This document shows, in pieces, positions 15,546 to 23,322 of a stretch of DNA of 64,000 nucleotides. The notes under the pieces are model-generated. The model was not told the origin of the DNA. It ran no database searches and saw only the letters and a program-made list of their open reading frames with translations. Location of the stretch: contig NZ_JAHXGQ010000017.1 in the NCBI RefSeq assembly GCF_019375475.1, forward strand, positions 27,498 through 91,497. The letters run 5' to 3'. The translations under genes and the position numbers were made by a program. The stretch comes from Saccharothrix obliqua (GTDB lineage Bacteria; Actinomycetota; Actinomycetes; Mycobacteriales; Pseudonocardiaceae). Numbering within the stretch: the first letter of the stretch is position 1; every line of letters begins with the position of its first letter.

Positions 15546-16934
15546 TCATTCGATCAGCCGAGTACCGCTCCCCGCCGCCGCTTCGTCCACTGAAGACCGC
15601 GACCTGCCGCGCAACAACGCCGTCACGACCAACGCCACCGCGATGCACACCACGCCCAGCACCCACAGCACGAGGTCCATGGCGGCCGGGTAACCCGCGC
15701 CCGCCAGGGTGCCGGAGGTCCGGGCGGCCACCACCGAGCCGACCACGGCGATGGCGAGGGTTTCCCCGGTCAGCTTGGTGGTGTTGAACAGACCCGCGGC
15801 CACACCCGCCTGCGCCGCGGGCGTGCTGCCGACGGCCAAGCCGTCCAGCAGGCCCGTCGCGATGGCGATCCCGACACCCATCACGAGCAGCGGCCCCGTG
15901 CGGTCGTCGGTGGCGGCGAACCAGAACGCACCCGCGCCGACCAGCACCAACGACGCGATGACCTGGACCGGCGGGCGCACCCAGCGGGCGGCCATGCCGC
16001 ACAGGACCGGCACCACGAGCATCGGCCCGGTCAGCAGCATGACCAGCGCGCCCGCCTGCGCCGCCGGCAGGCCCAGCGTCGCCATGAAGTACGACGGCAG
16101 GTACACCACCAGCGGACCGAACACGGCGACGATCGCGACGACGGCGGCGCACAGCCCCAGGAACCTCGGGGACGTCAGCAACCGCAGGTCCAGCACCGGT
16201 TCGGCGGCACGCCGCTCGATCCGGACGAACAAGGGGAACAGCACCGCCGAGCCCAGCGCCGCGAGCAGCACCGGCGGCGCCGTCCAGCCCAGTTCCGGGC
16301 CCTCCACGAACACCAGGATCAGCAGCACCAGCGCGGCGGTGAACGCCACCGTGCCCGCCCAGTCCATCCGGGCCGCCGCGGTGCGGCCCGATTCGGGCAG
16401 GAACCGGAAGAACGCCAACGTGATCAGGCCGATCACGCCGGGCAGCGCGAACGCGCCGCGCCAGCCGAACGACTCCATCAGCAGCCCCGCCAGGGTCGGC
16501 CCGAAGGCCAGGCCCAGCCCGATGGTCGCGCCGAACAAGCCGAACACGCGGGTCCGCCACGCCCCGGTGAAGGTCTGCGCGAGGACCGCGCTGGCCCCGG
16601 TCACGGTGGCGGCGGCGCCGATCCCGGCCACGACGCGGGCCAGGTCGAGCAGGACGACGTCGCCCGCCACCGCGCTCACCAGCGCGCTCACCGAGAACAC
16701 CAGGACGCCGGCGGCGAACGTCCGACGCCGGCCGTACCGGTCCGCGAGCGAACCGGTCACCAGCATGAAGCCGGCGAAGGTCGCGCCGTAGCCGTTGACG
16801 ACCCATTGCACGGCCGCGAGCGTGGCGGGCAGGTCCTCCGTTATCCGGATGAGCGCCACGGAAGCGCCGCTGAGGGTGAAGGGAACGAGGAACAACGCGG
16901 TCAGCGAGATGACGACCGTTGCGGTGCGGTTCAT
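15546..16934 (-). CDS. MFS drug exporter, DHA2-like
   Basis: A 462-residue protein from the ATG at 16934 (MNRTATVVISLTALF; GAGG about 9 nt upstream). It is mostly hydrophobic helices, with the cytoplasmic loop motif GSLADRYGRRRTF between helices 2 and 3, an antiporter-type motif C-like segment (GLGLAFGPTLAGLLMESFGW) in helix 5, and about 12-14 predicted helices. These mark a proton-driven drug/metabolite efflux pump. It is divergent from the SDR gene at 17136 with a 200-nt shared promoter region. Export of a product made by the neighbouring oxidoreductases or of the main cluster metabolite is plausible but unproven. Confidence 0.9.
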   Translation of the reverse strand: MNRTATVVISLTALFLVPFTLSGASVALIRITEDLPATLAAVQWVVNGYGATFAGFMLVTGSLADRYGRRRTFAAGVLVFSVSALVSAVAGDVVLLDLARVVAGIGAAATVTGASAVLAQTFTGAWRTRVFGLFGATIGLGLAFGPTLAGLLMESFGWRGAFALPGVIGLITLAFFRFLPESGRTAAARMDWAGTVAFTAALVLLILVFVEGPELGWTAPPVLLAALGSAVLFPLFVRIERRAAEPVLDLRLLTSPRFLGLCAAVVAIVAVFGPLVVYLPSYFMATLGLPAAQAGALVMLLTGPMLVVPVLCGMAARWVRPPVQVIASLVLVGAGAFWFAATDDRTGPLLVMGVGIAIATGLLDGLAVGSTPAAQAGVAAGLFNTTKLTGETLAIAVVGSVVAARTSGTLAGAGYPAAMDLVLWVLGVVCIAVALVVTALLRGRSRSSVDEAAAGSGTRLIE

Positions 16935-17135
16935 GTCGGGTAACCTCAATGCGCGTTGGCCGACAAATCGTCCCGGTGCGCACGATCCCCGGTCGCGCAA
17001 CGCAAAGCGCATTCACGACCGGCATCGCGGACGACCGCGCACCGGTGCCGGCGGGCCGGGTGGAATTCCAGGAGGCGGAGTGCCCGACGGGGCCTCGCCG
17101 GGCAGAACCCGTGCAGTCGAACGAACGGAGCGTGG

Positions 17136-17915
17136 ATGAAACTGGAACTGGAAGGCAAGACCGCACTCGTCACCGGCGCCAGCCGGGGCATCGGGCTCGC
17201 CATAGTCCAGGCGCTGGCCGCGGAAGGGGTGCAGGTCGCCGCGTGCGCGCGGACGACCAGCACGCCGCTGTCCGAAGCCACGCCGTTGATCCGGCAATTA
17301 GATCTGACCACGCCGGCGCGGGCGGTGGAACTGGTGGACTGGGCGCTCGGCGAACTGGGCGGCATCGACGTGCTGGTCAACAACGTCGGCGGCTCGCCGG
17401 CCCGCACCGACGGTTTCCTGGCGATCGACGACGACGAGTGGCAGCAGGCGTTCGAGCTGAACTTCTTCAGCGCCGTGCGCACCACCCGCGCGGCGCTGCC
17501 CAGCCTGCTCGAACGCCGAGGGAGCATCATCAACATCGGTTCGGTCAACTCCCGCCTGCCGCTGCCCCGGCTGATCGACTACTCCGCCGCCAAGGCCGCC
17601 CTGTCCAGTTTCGGCAAATCGCTCGCCGAGGAGGTGGGGGAAGCCGGTGTCCGGGTGAACACCATTTCGCCCGGACCGACGCGGACGGCGGTCTGGACGT
17701 CGACCGACGGCATGGCGTCCGGCCTTTCCCGCAGCGCCGGCGTCGACCACGAGGAGTTCGTGGCGCAGGTGCCGGCGATGACCGGGATGAACACCGGCCG
17801 GTTGGCCGAGCCGGAGGAGATCGCGGCCCTCGCGGTGCTGCTGGCGTCCGGCCGCGTGGGCAACATGAACGGCTCGGAACTCGTGCTCGACGGCGGGATG
17901 CTCAAGCAGCTCTGA
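17136..17915 (+). CDS. Short-chain dehydrogenase/reductase (SDR)
   Basis: A 259-residue classical SDR. The ATG at 17136 has GGAG about 6 nt upstream. Cofactor motif TGASRGIG is at 13-20 and the structural motif NNVGG follows at about 90. Catalytic Ser lies in the strand INIGSVNS, with Tyr149 and Lys153 in DYSAAKAAL. The C-terminal GSELVLDGGM is typical of the FabG-like branch. It reduces or oxidises a carbonyl/alcohol with NAD(P)H. Codon 55 is TTA (17298-17300), so translation may depend on the bldA-type Leu tRNA. It is divergent from the exporter and convergent with the BBE-type oxidase; the three may be a small tailoring set. Confidence 0.9.
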   Translation: MKLELEGKTALVTGASRGIGLAIVQALAAEGVQVAACARTTSTPLSEATPLIRQLDLTTPARAVELVDWALGELGGIDVLVNNVGGSPARTDGFLAIDDDEWQQAFELNFFSAVRTTRAALPSLLERRGSIINIGSVNSRLPLPRLIDYSAAKAALSSFGKSLAEEVGEAGVRVNTISPGPTRTAVWTSTDGMASGLSRSAGVDHEEFVAQVPAMTGMNTGRLAEPEEIAALAVLLASGRVGNMNGSELVLDGGMLKQL

Positions 17916-17918
17916 CCC

Positions 17919-17951
17919 GGTGGGGCGGCGGGCACGGCCGGCCGCCCCACC
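17919..17951. terminator. Bidirectional terminator between the SDR and BBE-type genes
   Basis: GGTGGGGCGGC (17919-17929) and GCCGCCCCACC (17941-17951) form a perfect 11-bp stem with an 11-nt loop, filling the 40-nt gap between two convergent stop codons. Confidence 0.85.
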
Positions 17952-17955
17952 GCCG

Positions 17956-19548
17956 TCAGGGTTGGATGGACTGCCGGTGGCGGAAGACGTTGCGGGGGTC
18001 CCAGCGCCGCTTCACCGCGCGCAGCCGCGGGTAGTTGACGCCGTAGTACAGCTCCACCCCGGACCGCCCGGACCGGTTCCACGCGGGATCGTCGAGGTCG
18101 GCGTCCGGGTAGTTGACGTAGCAGCCGCCGGTGCGCTCGTCGTGCAGCGGCACGCCGCCGGTCTCGGAGAACACGTCGCGGTAGAACTCGCGGATCCAAC
18201 CGAGGTGGTGGGCGTCGTCGGCCGGGTCGGTCCAGTAGTTCTGGATCAGCAGCTTCAGCACCGAGTCGCGCTGGACCGCCGCGGTCGCCCGGGGCGGCAC
18301 CGAGTTGACCCGGCCGCCGTACGCGGAGAGCAGCAGCAACGCCGTGTCGTTCCGGTACTCGGCGTCGGTCAGGTAGCGGTAGGCGATGCCGACCTGGTCC
18401 TCGGACAACGCCACGCGCAGGTACGCCGACCGGTACTTGGCCCGCATGCTCGGGTTGGTCAGCATCGGGCTGCCGGTGGCCAGCATCTGCGTCGCCTGCA
18501 ACCAGGGCAGCCGCCGGGGCGTGACCAGCTCCGGGCGGGGCAGGTGCTCGCCCATGGCGTTGGTCACCGGTCCGGTCGGGACGTCGACGCCGTCGCCCAC
18601 CGCGTCGAGGAACTCCGCCAGGACGGCCTCCGCCGCCGCCACCGACGCGTCCATCTGCGTCAGCATCCCGATCTGGCCGTTCGAGCGGTGGTTGAGCTGG
18701 AGCGTGGCGAACAAGCCGGCCGCGGGCGAGTCGGGGTCCTGGTTGCGGACCTGCCAGCCGGTGAAGTTGTCGACCAGCCGGCGGAACGAGGTCTCGGTCA
18801 TCGCCGCCCACTCCCAGGAGACGGCGCTGACCAGGACCTCGGACGGCGGCGCGGGCAGCAGCGGCGCGGTGTCGTCGTCGTCCGCGGCGGGTGACCGCAG
18901 CCAGTACCGGGTGACCACGCCGAAGTTGCCGCCGCCGCCACCGGTGTGCGCCCACCACAGGTCCCGGTTCGGGTCGTCGGCCTCGCGCGTCGCGGTGACC
19001 AGCCGGGCGATGCCGTCCTCGTCCACGACGACGACCTCCACGGCGTACAGGTGGTCGACGACCAGGCCGTGCTTGCGGGACAGGAAGCCGTAACCCGCGC
19101 CGCAGATGTGGCCGCCCGCGGCCACCGAGTAGCACATGCCGCCCGGGAAGGTCACGCCCCGGAGCCGGTAGATCGTCTCGTAGACGTCGAGCAGTTCGGC
19201 GCCCGCCTCGACGGCGAACGCGTTCATCCTCGGGTCGAAGTACACCTTGGTCATCTCGGACAGGTCGATCACGACGTTGACGTCCGGGTGGTACACGAAG
19301 TCCTCGTAGCAGTGCCCGCCGCTGCGGATCGAGATGCGCTTCCGTGCCGTGACGGCGTCCTGCACCGCGCGCCGCACCTCCGGACCCGAGGTGGGCAGGC
19401 ACACGTAGTCGGGACGCCCGACCCATCGCTGGTTCTTGCCGCGCACCAGGTCGGGATACCTGCCGTCCTGCGGTAAAACGCGAACCAACGTCGATTTCCG
19501 CCCGTTCTCCGCCGTGTCCTCCAGCCCGATCAGCCGGCCCTGTTCCAT
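17956..19548 (-). CDS. Berberine-bridge-enzyme-like FAD oxidase with bicovalent flavin motifs
   Basis: About 530 residues from the ATG at 19548 (GGGG about 5 nt upstream); another ATG at 19563 is possible. The FAD-binding PCMH-type domain has both covalent attachment sites: His79 in RSGGHCYED and Cys139 in PGGMCYSVAAGG, followed by GGHICGAGYGFLSRKHG. The C-terminal substrate domain ends with NVFRHRQSIQ, the usual BBE tail. Known relatives oxidise sugar or polyketide alcohols late in antibiotic pathways (for example aclacinomycin oxidase). There is no signal peptide, so it is probably cytoplasmic. It is convergent with the SDR and close to the cyclitol operon; oxidation of a sugar or cyclitol on the final product is a reasonable guess. 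Confidence 0.9.
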   Translation of the reverse strand: MEQGRLIGLEDTAENGRKSTLVRVLPQDGRYPDLVRGKNQRWVGRPDYVCLPTSGPEVRRAVQDAVTARKRISIRSGGHCYEDFVYHPDVNVVIDLSEMTKVYFDPRMNAFAVEAGAELLDVYETIYRLRGVTFPGGMCYSVAAGGHICGAGYGFLSRKHGLVVDHLYAVEVVVVDEDGIARLVTATREADDPNRDLWWAHTGGGGGNFGVVTRYWLRSPAADDDDTAPLLPAPPSEVLVSAVSWEWAAMTETSFRRLVDNFTGWQVRNQDPDSPAAGLFATLQLNHRSNGQIGMLTQMDASVAAAEAVLAEFLDAVGDGVDVPTGPVTNAMGEHLPRPELVTPRRLPWLQATQMLATGSPMLTNPSMRAKYRSAYLRVALSEDQVGIAYRYLTDAEYRNDTALLLLSAYGGRVNSVPPRATAAVQRDSVLKLLIQNYWTDPADDAHHLGWIREFYRDVFSETGGVPLHDERTGGCYVNYPDADLDDPAWNRSGRSGVELYYGVNYPRLRAVKRRWDPRNVFRHRQSIQP

Positions 19549-20076
19549 TGATGCCCCATTCATGTGTTCGTCCGGGTTATTGCCGTTCAGGCTGCCACGA
19601 TCCGCGGCGGAACGCCGGCCGGGTGATTGATCTTGCCGGTGGCCGCGGAAGTGATGACGGCTCACCCGCCGGCGTGTTCGCGGGTCCACTCGGATAAGAG
19701 GGTTGACAGCGGCTGTGGATACGTGTGCACCGCCCCGAAACCGCTGCGAAGAAAGTGCACGTCGTGCAGGGCGACTGCCATCTCACTCTTTCGGGTGGAT
19801 AGATCATGAAGCGGTAAATGCCCGCCCACGCCCCGTGTCGGCTGTGCTACGGTTCGAAGTGCAGGATCGGGGAGGAAACTGCCGTGAGTCGAGGTTGGGA
19901 AGAATGTGCCGACCGGGCCGACTATATCGCAGCACCGACGGAAATCGCGCGCCCCGGACGCGGGTCGATTTCCGGACCACTCGGGCGACCGGTACCGCCC
20001 ATTTGTCAATGACGACCGGGGAACCGTCACCACGAGTTCACCCGCTCGCCGATCTCGGAGCACCTCTGGGGGGAAC
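19549..20076. other. Intergenic region between the BBE-type and LmbU-family genes
   Basis: About 530 nt, less GC-rich than its surroundings, which fits a promoter-rich divergent region. A TTGACA hexamer lies at 19703-19708 on the plus strand without a convincing -10 partner. A short open frame with a strong ribosome site occupies 19884-20012 and is listed separately. No RNA gene was recognised. Confidence 0.5.
19884..20012 (+). CDS. Possible 42-residue leader peptide upstream of the LmbU-family gene
   Basis: A GTG at 19884 is preceded by GGGGAGGAAA about 5 nt upstream, one of the best Shine-Dalgarno sequences in the window. The frame encodes MSRGWEECADRADYIAAPTE and about 22 more residues ending RPVPPICQ. 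It stops 64 nt before the LmbU-family start. There is no homology I recognise, no signal peptide and no obvious lanthipeptide or lasso core. It could be a regulatory leader, a small protein or a chance frame. Confidence 0.3.
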   Translation: MSRGWEECADRADYIAAPTEIARPGRGSISGPLGRPVPPICQ

Positions 20077-20697
20077 GTGCCGCCGCGAACCGAACAACGA
20101 ATCCAGCAGCCACCGGGCGGGTCGCGCACCCGTCCCGAACAGGTGCTGATCTCCCGGCTGGGGCTGCACTTCGCCGCGAACCTCAGCTACGGCGACTGGG
20201 AACGCGCCGGGACCCAGTTGTCGCGCATCGTCAGCTCGTCGGCCTGGTGCCTGGGCGACTGGCTGGTCCGGGGTCAGGAGAACTACCCCGACCGCTACGT
20301 CCGGGCCGTCGAGACCGCCGGGCTCGACTACCAGACGCTGCGGAACTACGCGTGGGTCGCCCGGTGCTTCCCGATGCGGCGGCGTCGGGAGCGGTTGAGC
20401 TTCCAGCACCACGCCGAGGTCGCGGCCCTGGACGTCGCGCGGCAGGACGAGTGGCTGGACCGCGCGGAGGAGGGGAGCTGGTCGCGCAACGAACTCCGCC
20501 GCCGCATGCGCGCGCACCGGCAGGGCGCGGCGGCGATCACGGCCACGACGTCGTTGCTGCCACGCGTGCCGGTGGCGCGGGAGCGGGTGGAGCGCTGGCG
20601 CGCGGCCGCGCGGCGGGTGGACAACCACCTGGAGCACTGGATGGTGGTCGTCCTGGACCACGCCGCGGAGAACGTGCTGGGCGCGGAGACGCCGTAG
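20077..20697 (+). CDS. LmbU-family transcriptional regulator
   Basis: A 206-residue protein from a GTG at 20077 with GGGGGG 4 nt upstream; upstream in-frame codons look non-coding. The sequence matches the LmbU/NovE/HrmB family of cluster-situated activators as I recognise it: VLISRLGLHFAANLSYGDWE, then SSAWCLGDWLVRGQ, then an LRNYAWVARCFP segment followed by LSFQHHAEVAAL and SRNELRRRMR, which together form the DNA-binding part. These regulators occur in lincomycin, novobiocin, hormaomycin and related clusters. It is directly upstream of the cyclitol operon on the same strand, separated by a 384-nt region containing a 30-bp palindrome, so it is the likely pathway regulator. Family call is by eye only. 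Confidence 0.85.
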   Translation: MPPRTEQRIQQPPGGSRTRPEQVLISRLGLHFAANLSYGDWERAGTQLSRIVSSSAWCLGDWLVRGQENYPDRYVRAVETAGLDYQTLRNYAWVARCFPMRRRRERLSFQHHAEVAALDVARQDEWLDRAEEGSWSRNELRRRMRAHRQGAAAITATTSLLPRVPVARERVERWRAAARRVDNHLEHWMVVVLDHAAENVLGAETP

Positions 20698-21081
20698 GGC
20701 GGGTCGCGCACGACCACGAACGCCGCCGTCCCGCCGGCGGGACGGCGGCGGGTGGGCCGGGTGGCCGCGGGCGCTGCCGCGCGGGTGGCGGCGGGGGCCG
20801 GGTGGCCGCAGGTGCCGCTGGGGCGGTGGTTGTGGGCCGGGCGGTGTGTCGAGCAGGGGACGTTTCCCTTGTGGCACAAGGCTTCCCGACGCGCCCGGTG
20901 GTGGACGTCCCGCAGTCGCTGCCCTAGGCTCCGCGGCACGGATGTCCCGTTGTGCCTCCCGGTGCGTCGAATCGACCGTCCGCGGTCGTGCCACCGGCAC
21001 TCCGCCCGGAATCCGTGAACCCCGCGAACAGCCGGCGCCGCACCGGCTCGCGCACCAGCCTTCGAACCTGATGGAGGGGGC
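20698..21081 (+). promoter_or_regulatory. Regulatory region upstream of the cyclitol operon
   Basis: 384 nt without a convincing gene, between the LmbU-family stop and the first cupin gene. It holds the 30-bp palindrome at 20721-20750, a perfect 15-bp palindrome CCTTGTG-G-CACAAGG at 20867-20881, and a small stem CGACCG/CGGTCG near 20970. The operon promoter should lie here; no clear -10/-35 pair stands out. A ribosome site GGAGGGGG ends just before the ATG at 21082. Confidence 0.55.
20721..20750. terminator. 30-bp perfect palindrome after the LmbU-family gene (terminator or operator)
   Basis: CGCCGCCGTCCCGCC (20721-20735) is followed immediately by its exact reverse complement (20736-20750), giving an uninterrupted 30-bp palindrome 23 nt after the stop codon. 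As RNA it folds into a very stable hairpin, so termination is the default reading. Its centre contains CGCCGGCG, the octamer I recall as the reported LmbU target in the lincomycin cluster; in such GC-rich DNA that match may be chance. Confidence 0.65.
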
Positions 21082-21498
21082 ATGACCGAACACGTGGTGA
21101 TCGCAGATCTCGACGAGACGTCCGCCGTCCACGGCGTGCACGGGGCGGCCGGGGCGTCGGAGTGGAAGTGCTTCGCCCGCCGCGACAACCTCTTCGGGCG
21201 GTGGGAGGCGATCGAGTGGGCCGCGCTCCCGCCGGGCGGCGTCAGCGGGGCGCACGTCCACACCCGCACGGAGGAGCTGTACTTCATCGTCGCCGGCACC
21301 GGGGTGATGCTCCTCGACGGCCAGGAGCACCCGGTCCGGGGCGGCGACCTCATCCTGAACGGCCTCGGCACCCGGCACGGCCTGCGGAACGCGGGTCGGG
21401 ACCGGTTGGAGTGGCTGGTCATCGAAGTCGTGGGACCGCCGATGGCGGACGCCTACGCGCACCACCAGAAGAAGATCGACATCGGGGGACGACAATGA
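21082..21498 (+). CDS. Cupin protein, A-type, first copy (full metal-ligand set)
   Basis: A 138-residue single-domain cupin and first gene of the cyclitol operon (GGAGGGGG before the ATG). Cupin motif 1 is GAHVHTRTEELYFIVAGTG, with His58, His60 and Glu64; motif 2 is GGDLILNGLGTRHGLRN, with His99. These four residues are the classical metal ligands, so an Fe, Mn, Ni or Zn enzyme (epimerase, isomerase or dioxygenase-like) is possible. It is closely related to the first half of the protein at 22203-22922, where all four ligands fall at the same residue numbers. Its stop overlaps the next start (ATGA). The reaction is unknown; context suggests cyclitol isomerisation, dehydration or binding. Confidence 0.85.
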   Translation: MTEHVVIADLDETSAVHGVHGAAGASEWKCFARRDNLFGRWEAIEWAALPPGGVSGAHVHTRTEELYFIVAGTGVMLLDGQEHPVRGGDLILNGLGTRHGLRNAGRDRLEWLVIEVVGPPMADAYAHHQKKIDIGGRQ

Positions 21499-21821
21499 GC
21501 AACGCCGTGGTGGTAAACCTCCGCGAGGTGCGGGAGATCGACGCCGGGGACTTCCTCAGCGGCCCGCTGGGACGCATCCGCCTGCCGCACCTCCAGCCGG
21601 GGCAGCGGGAGGCGCTGGTCGCGCAGGGCCAGGAGCACACCCTGTTCGTCGTGCGCGGCAACGGGAACGCGGTGTCCGGGTCGGTCACCGTCGCACTGCG
21701 GCCCGGCGTGGCGCTGACCCTGCCGCTGGGCAGCGAGGTCACCGTGGAAGCGGGCGGCGAGGGGCTTGAGCTGTTCATCGCCAGCCTGGCCACCCCGTCG
21801 GCCGCGGGTGCGGTCGGATGA
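21495..21821 (+). CDS. Cupin-like small protein, B-type, first copy (no metal ligands)
   Basis: A 108-residue protein beginning MSNAVVVNLREVREIDAGDF. It has the strand pattern of a small beta-barrel (GQEHTLFVVRGNG, then SVTVALRPGVALTLPLG, then LELFIASLATPS) resembling a cupin, but lacks the HxH-x3-E metal motif and the second-motif His. It is homologous along its whole length to residues about 130-239 of the protein at 22203-22922, where it is fused to an A-type domain. Start overlaps the A-type stop and its stop overlaps the next start (ATGA), so A, B and C are translated together. It may be a non-catalytic partner forming a heteromer with the A-type cupin. The function is unknown. Confidence 0.75.
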   Translation: MSNAVVVNLREVREIDAGDFLSGPLGRIRLPHLQPGQREALVAQGQEHTLFVVRGNGNAVSGSVTVALRPGVALTLPLGSEVTVEAGGEGLELFIASLATPSAAGAVG

Positions 21822-22210
21822 TCGTCACCAGCGCCGCCGGCCTGAGCCGGGCCGCGGACGACCACGCGTGGCGCTGCCTGGCGCGGCGCGGGATGCTGCA
21901 CAGCGAGTGCGAGGCCGTCGACTACCTCCGGCTGCCACCGGGCGCCACGCGGGACGGGCGTGGCCGCGATGGCGTCGACGTGGTCTGGTTCGTCCTCAGT
22001 GGACAGGGCCGGTTCAGCGACGGGAACCGCTCCGTCGAGCTGAACCCGGGCGACCTCCTGCTCTCCACGGGCGGCAGCCGCGGGAAGCTGCACAGCGCCG
22101 CCGCCCCGCTCGAACTGCTCTCCCTGACCGTGCTGCCGACCGCGGTGACCGAACGGCTCCCCGCGCGCGTCCCGGTGGCGTCGTGGCTCCTGGGCGGCGG
22201 CCATGGCTGA
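21818..22210 (+). CDS. Cupin-like protein, C-type, first copy
   Basis: A 130-residue protein containing HAWRCLARRGMLHSECEAVD, YLRLPPGA, VVWFVLSGQGRF and VELNPGDLLLSTG. This is the strand and Gly-turn layout of a cupin, but the motif-1 His pair is replaced by polar residues and no complete ligand set is present. The protein at 22919-23305 is its paralogue, sharing the AWRCL-x-RRGML-x-SECE core and ending with an SVSRRLPTRTP / AVTERLPARVP-type segment. It overlaps the upstream gene by 4 nt and the downstream fused gene by 8 nt. The conserved RRGML-x-SECE stretch may be the working part. Its function is unknown. Confidence 0.75.
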   Translation: MIVTSAAGLSRAADDHAWRCLARRGMLHSECEAVDYLRLPPGATRDGRGRDGVDVVWFVLSGQGRFSDGNRSVELNPGDLLLSTGGSRGKLHSAAAPLELLSLTVLPTAVTERLPARVPVASWLLGGGHG

Positions 22211-22922
22211 CCGACTGGTGGTCACCACCCTGGACGAACCGTCCGAGGTGCACGAGATGCACGGCGGCGAGCGGGTCGCGCGGTGGAAGTGCCTGGTGCG
22301 GCGGAACAACATGTTCGGGCCGTGGGAGGCGGTGGAGTGCTCCTCCCTGCCGCCGGGCGCGGCCAGCGGCGTGCACCTGCACAGCCGGACCGAGCAGTTC
22401 GACTACGTGGTGTCCGGGCGGGGCGTCATGACGATCGACGGCGTGGACCACCCGGTCGCCGCCGGCGACCTGGTCACGACCTGCCTCGGCACCCGGCACG
22501 GCATCCGCAACACCGGCGCGGACGACCTGGTCTGGCTCGTCATCGAGGTGTCCGGGCCGGGGATGGCGGAAGGCGTGCCGGACCGGGCCGCCAACGGCGT
22601 CCGCGCGGAGGTGGTCGACCTCCGCGCGGCCCGCGACGTCGACGCGCTGGACTACCTCGCCGGGCCGCTGCGCCGGGCGCGGCTGGTGCGCCTCGACCCG
22701 TCCCGGGCGGAGTCCCTGGTCGCCGACGACCAGGAGCACGTGTTGTTCACGCTCACCGGCACCGGGACCGCGACGACGGGGTCCACCAGCGTGCCGCTGC
22801 GGCCCGGTGTCGCGGTGGGCCTGCCGCACCTCGGCGCCGCGTCGATCGCGAGCGGGCCGGACGGGGTGGAGTTCTTCGTGGTGAGCCTTGCCGTACCGGG
22901 GAAAGCGGGTGGTGCGACGTGA
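22203..22922 (+). CDS. Fused A+B cupin protein (second copy of the first two cupin genes)
   Basis: A 239-residue protein joining an A-type domain (1-about 125; His58, His60, Glu64 in GVHLHSRTEQFDYVVSG, and His99 in LGTRHGIRN) to a B-type domain (about 130-239; DDQEHVLFTLTGTG). The separate genes at 21082 and 21495 encode the same two domains as free proteins, so this is a fusion counterpart: either A and B fused in this copy or split in the other. Metal ligands are intact only in the A half. The start overlaps the previous stop by 8 nt and the stop overlaps the next GTG (GTGA). The fusion suggests that A and B act as one complex. Confidence 0.85.
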   Translation: MADRLVVTTLDEPSEVHEMHGGERVARWKCLVRRNNMFGPWEAVECSSLPPGAASGVHLHSRTEQFDYVVSGRGVMTIDGVDHPVAAGDLVTTCLGTRHGIRNTGADDLVWLVIEVSGPGMAEGVPDRAANGVRAEVVDLRAARDVDALDYLAGPLRRARLVRLDPSRAESLVADDQEHVLFTLTGTGTATTGSTSVPLRPGVAVGLPHLGAASIASGPDGVEFFVVSLAVPGKAGGAT

Positions 22923-23305
22923 TCGTCTCCAGGACGCACGACGGCCTCACGGTGGCCTTCGACCGGAACGCCGGCTGCGCCGCGTGGCGGTGCCTCGGCC
23001 GCCGGGGGATGTTGTTCAGCGAGTGCGAGTCGTTCGACTACGTCCGGCTCGCGCCGGGGGCGGTGCTCGACGAACGCGGCCGGGGCGACATCGAAGAGGC
23101 GTGGTTCGTGTTGCGCGGCAGCGGTGAGTTCACCGTCGAGGGGGAAGCGCCGCTGCACGTGGAAGCGGGCCGGCTCGTGCTCTGCCCACACCGGACCGGC
23201 GGCACGTGGCGCGGTGTCGGTGACTCCGCGCTGGAACTGCTGGTGCTGGCCCTGATGCCCGCCTCGGTGAGCCGACGGCTCCCCACGCGCACACCCGCCG
23301 ACTGA
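22919..23305 (+). CDS. Cupin-like protein, C-type, second copy
   Basis: A 128-residue protein starting at GTG, in a GTGA overlap with the fused cupin gene. The core AAWRCLGRRGMLFSECESFD, then YVRLAPGA, then EEAWFVLRGSGEFTVEGE matches the C-type protein at 21818. The second half (HVEAGRLVLCPH, then LELLVLALMP) keeps the barrel pattern. Like the first copy it lacks HxH in motif 1, although a His near position 88 could be a remnant. It completes the second A-B-C unit. Function is unknown; a role as partner of the A+B protein is inferred from its invariant position. Confidence 0.75.
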   Translation: MIVSRTHDGLTVAFDRNAGCAAWRCLGRRGMLFSECESFDYVRLAPGAVLDERGRGDIEEAWFVLRGSGEFTVEGEAPLHVEAGRLVLCPHRTGGTWRGVGDSALELLVLALMPASVSRRLPTRTPAD

Positions 23306-23322
23306 ACCGAAAGGGGGGACAC

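Noticed and set aside
20698..21081. Palindrome-rich region considered as a transposon end or attachment site
   Set aside because: No transposase or integrase gene is nearby, no target duplication is visible, and the palindromes fit terminator or operator roles.
21495..21821. B-type protein considered a frame artefact of the A-type gene
   Set aside because: It has its own ATGA-coupled start and its translation is homologous along its length to the second half of the fused protein at 22203-22922, so it is a real gene.
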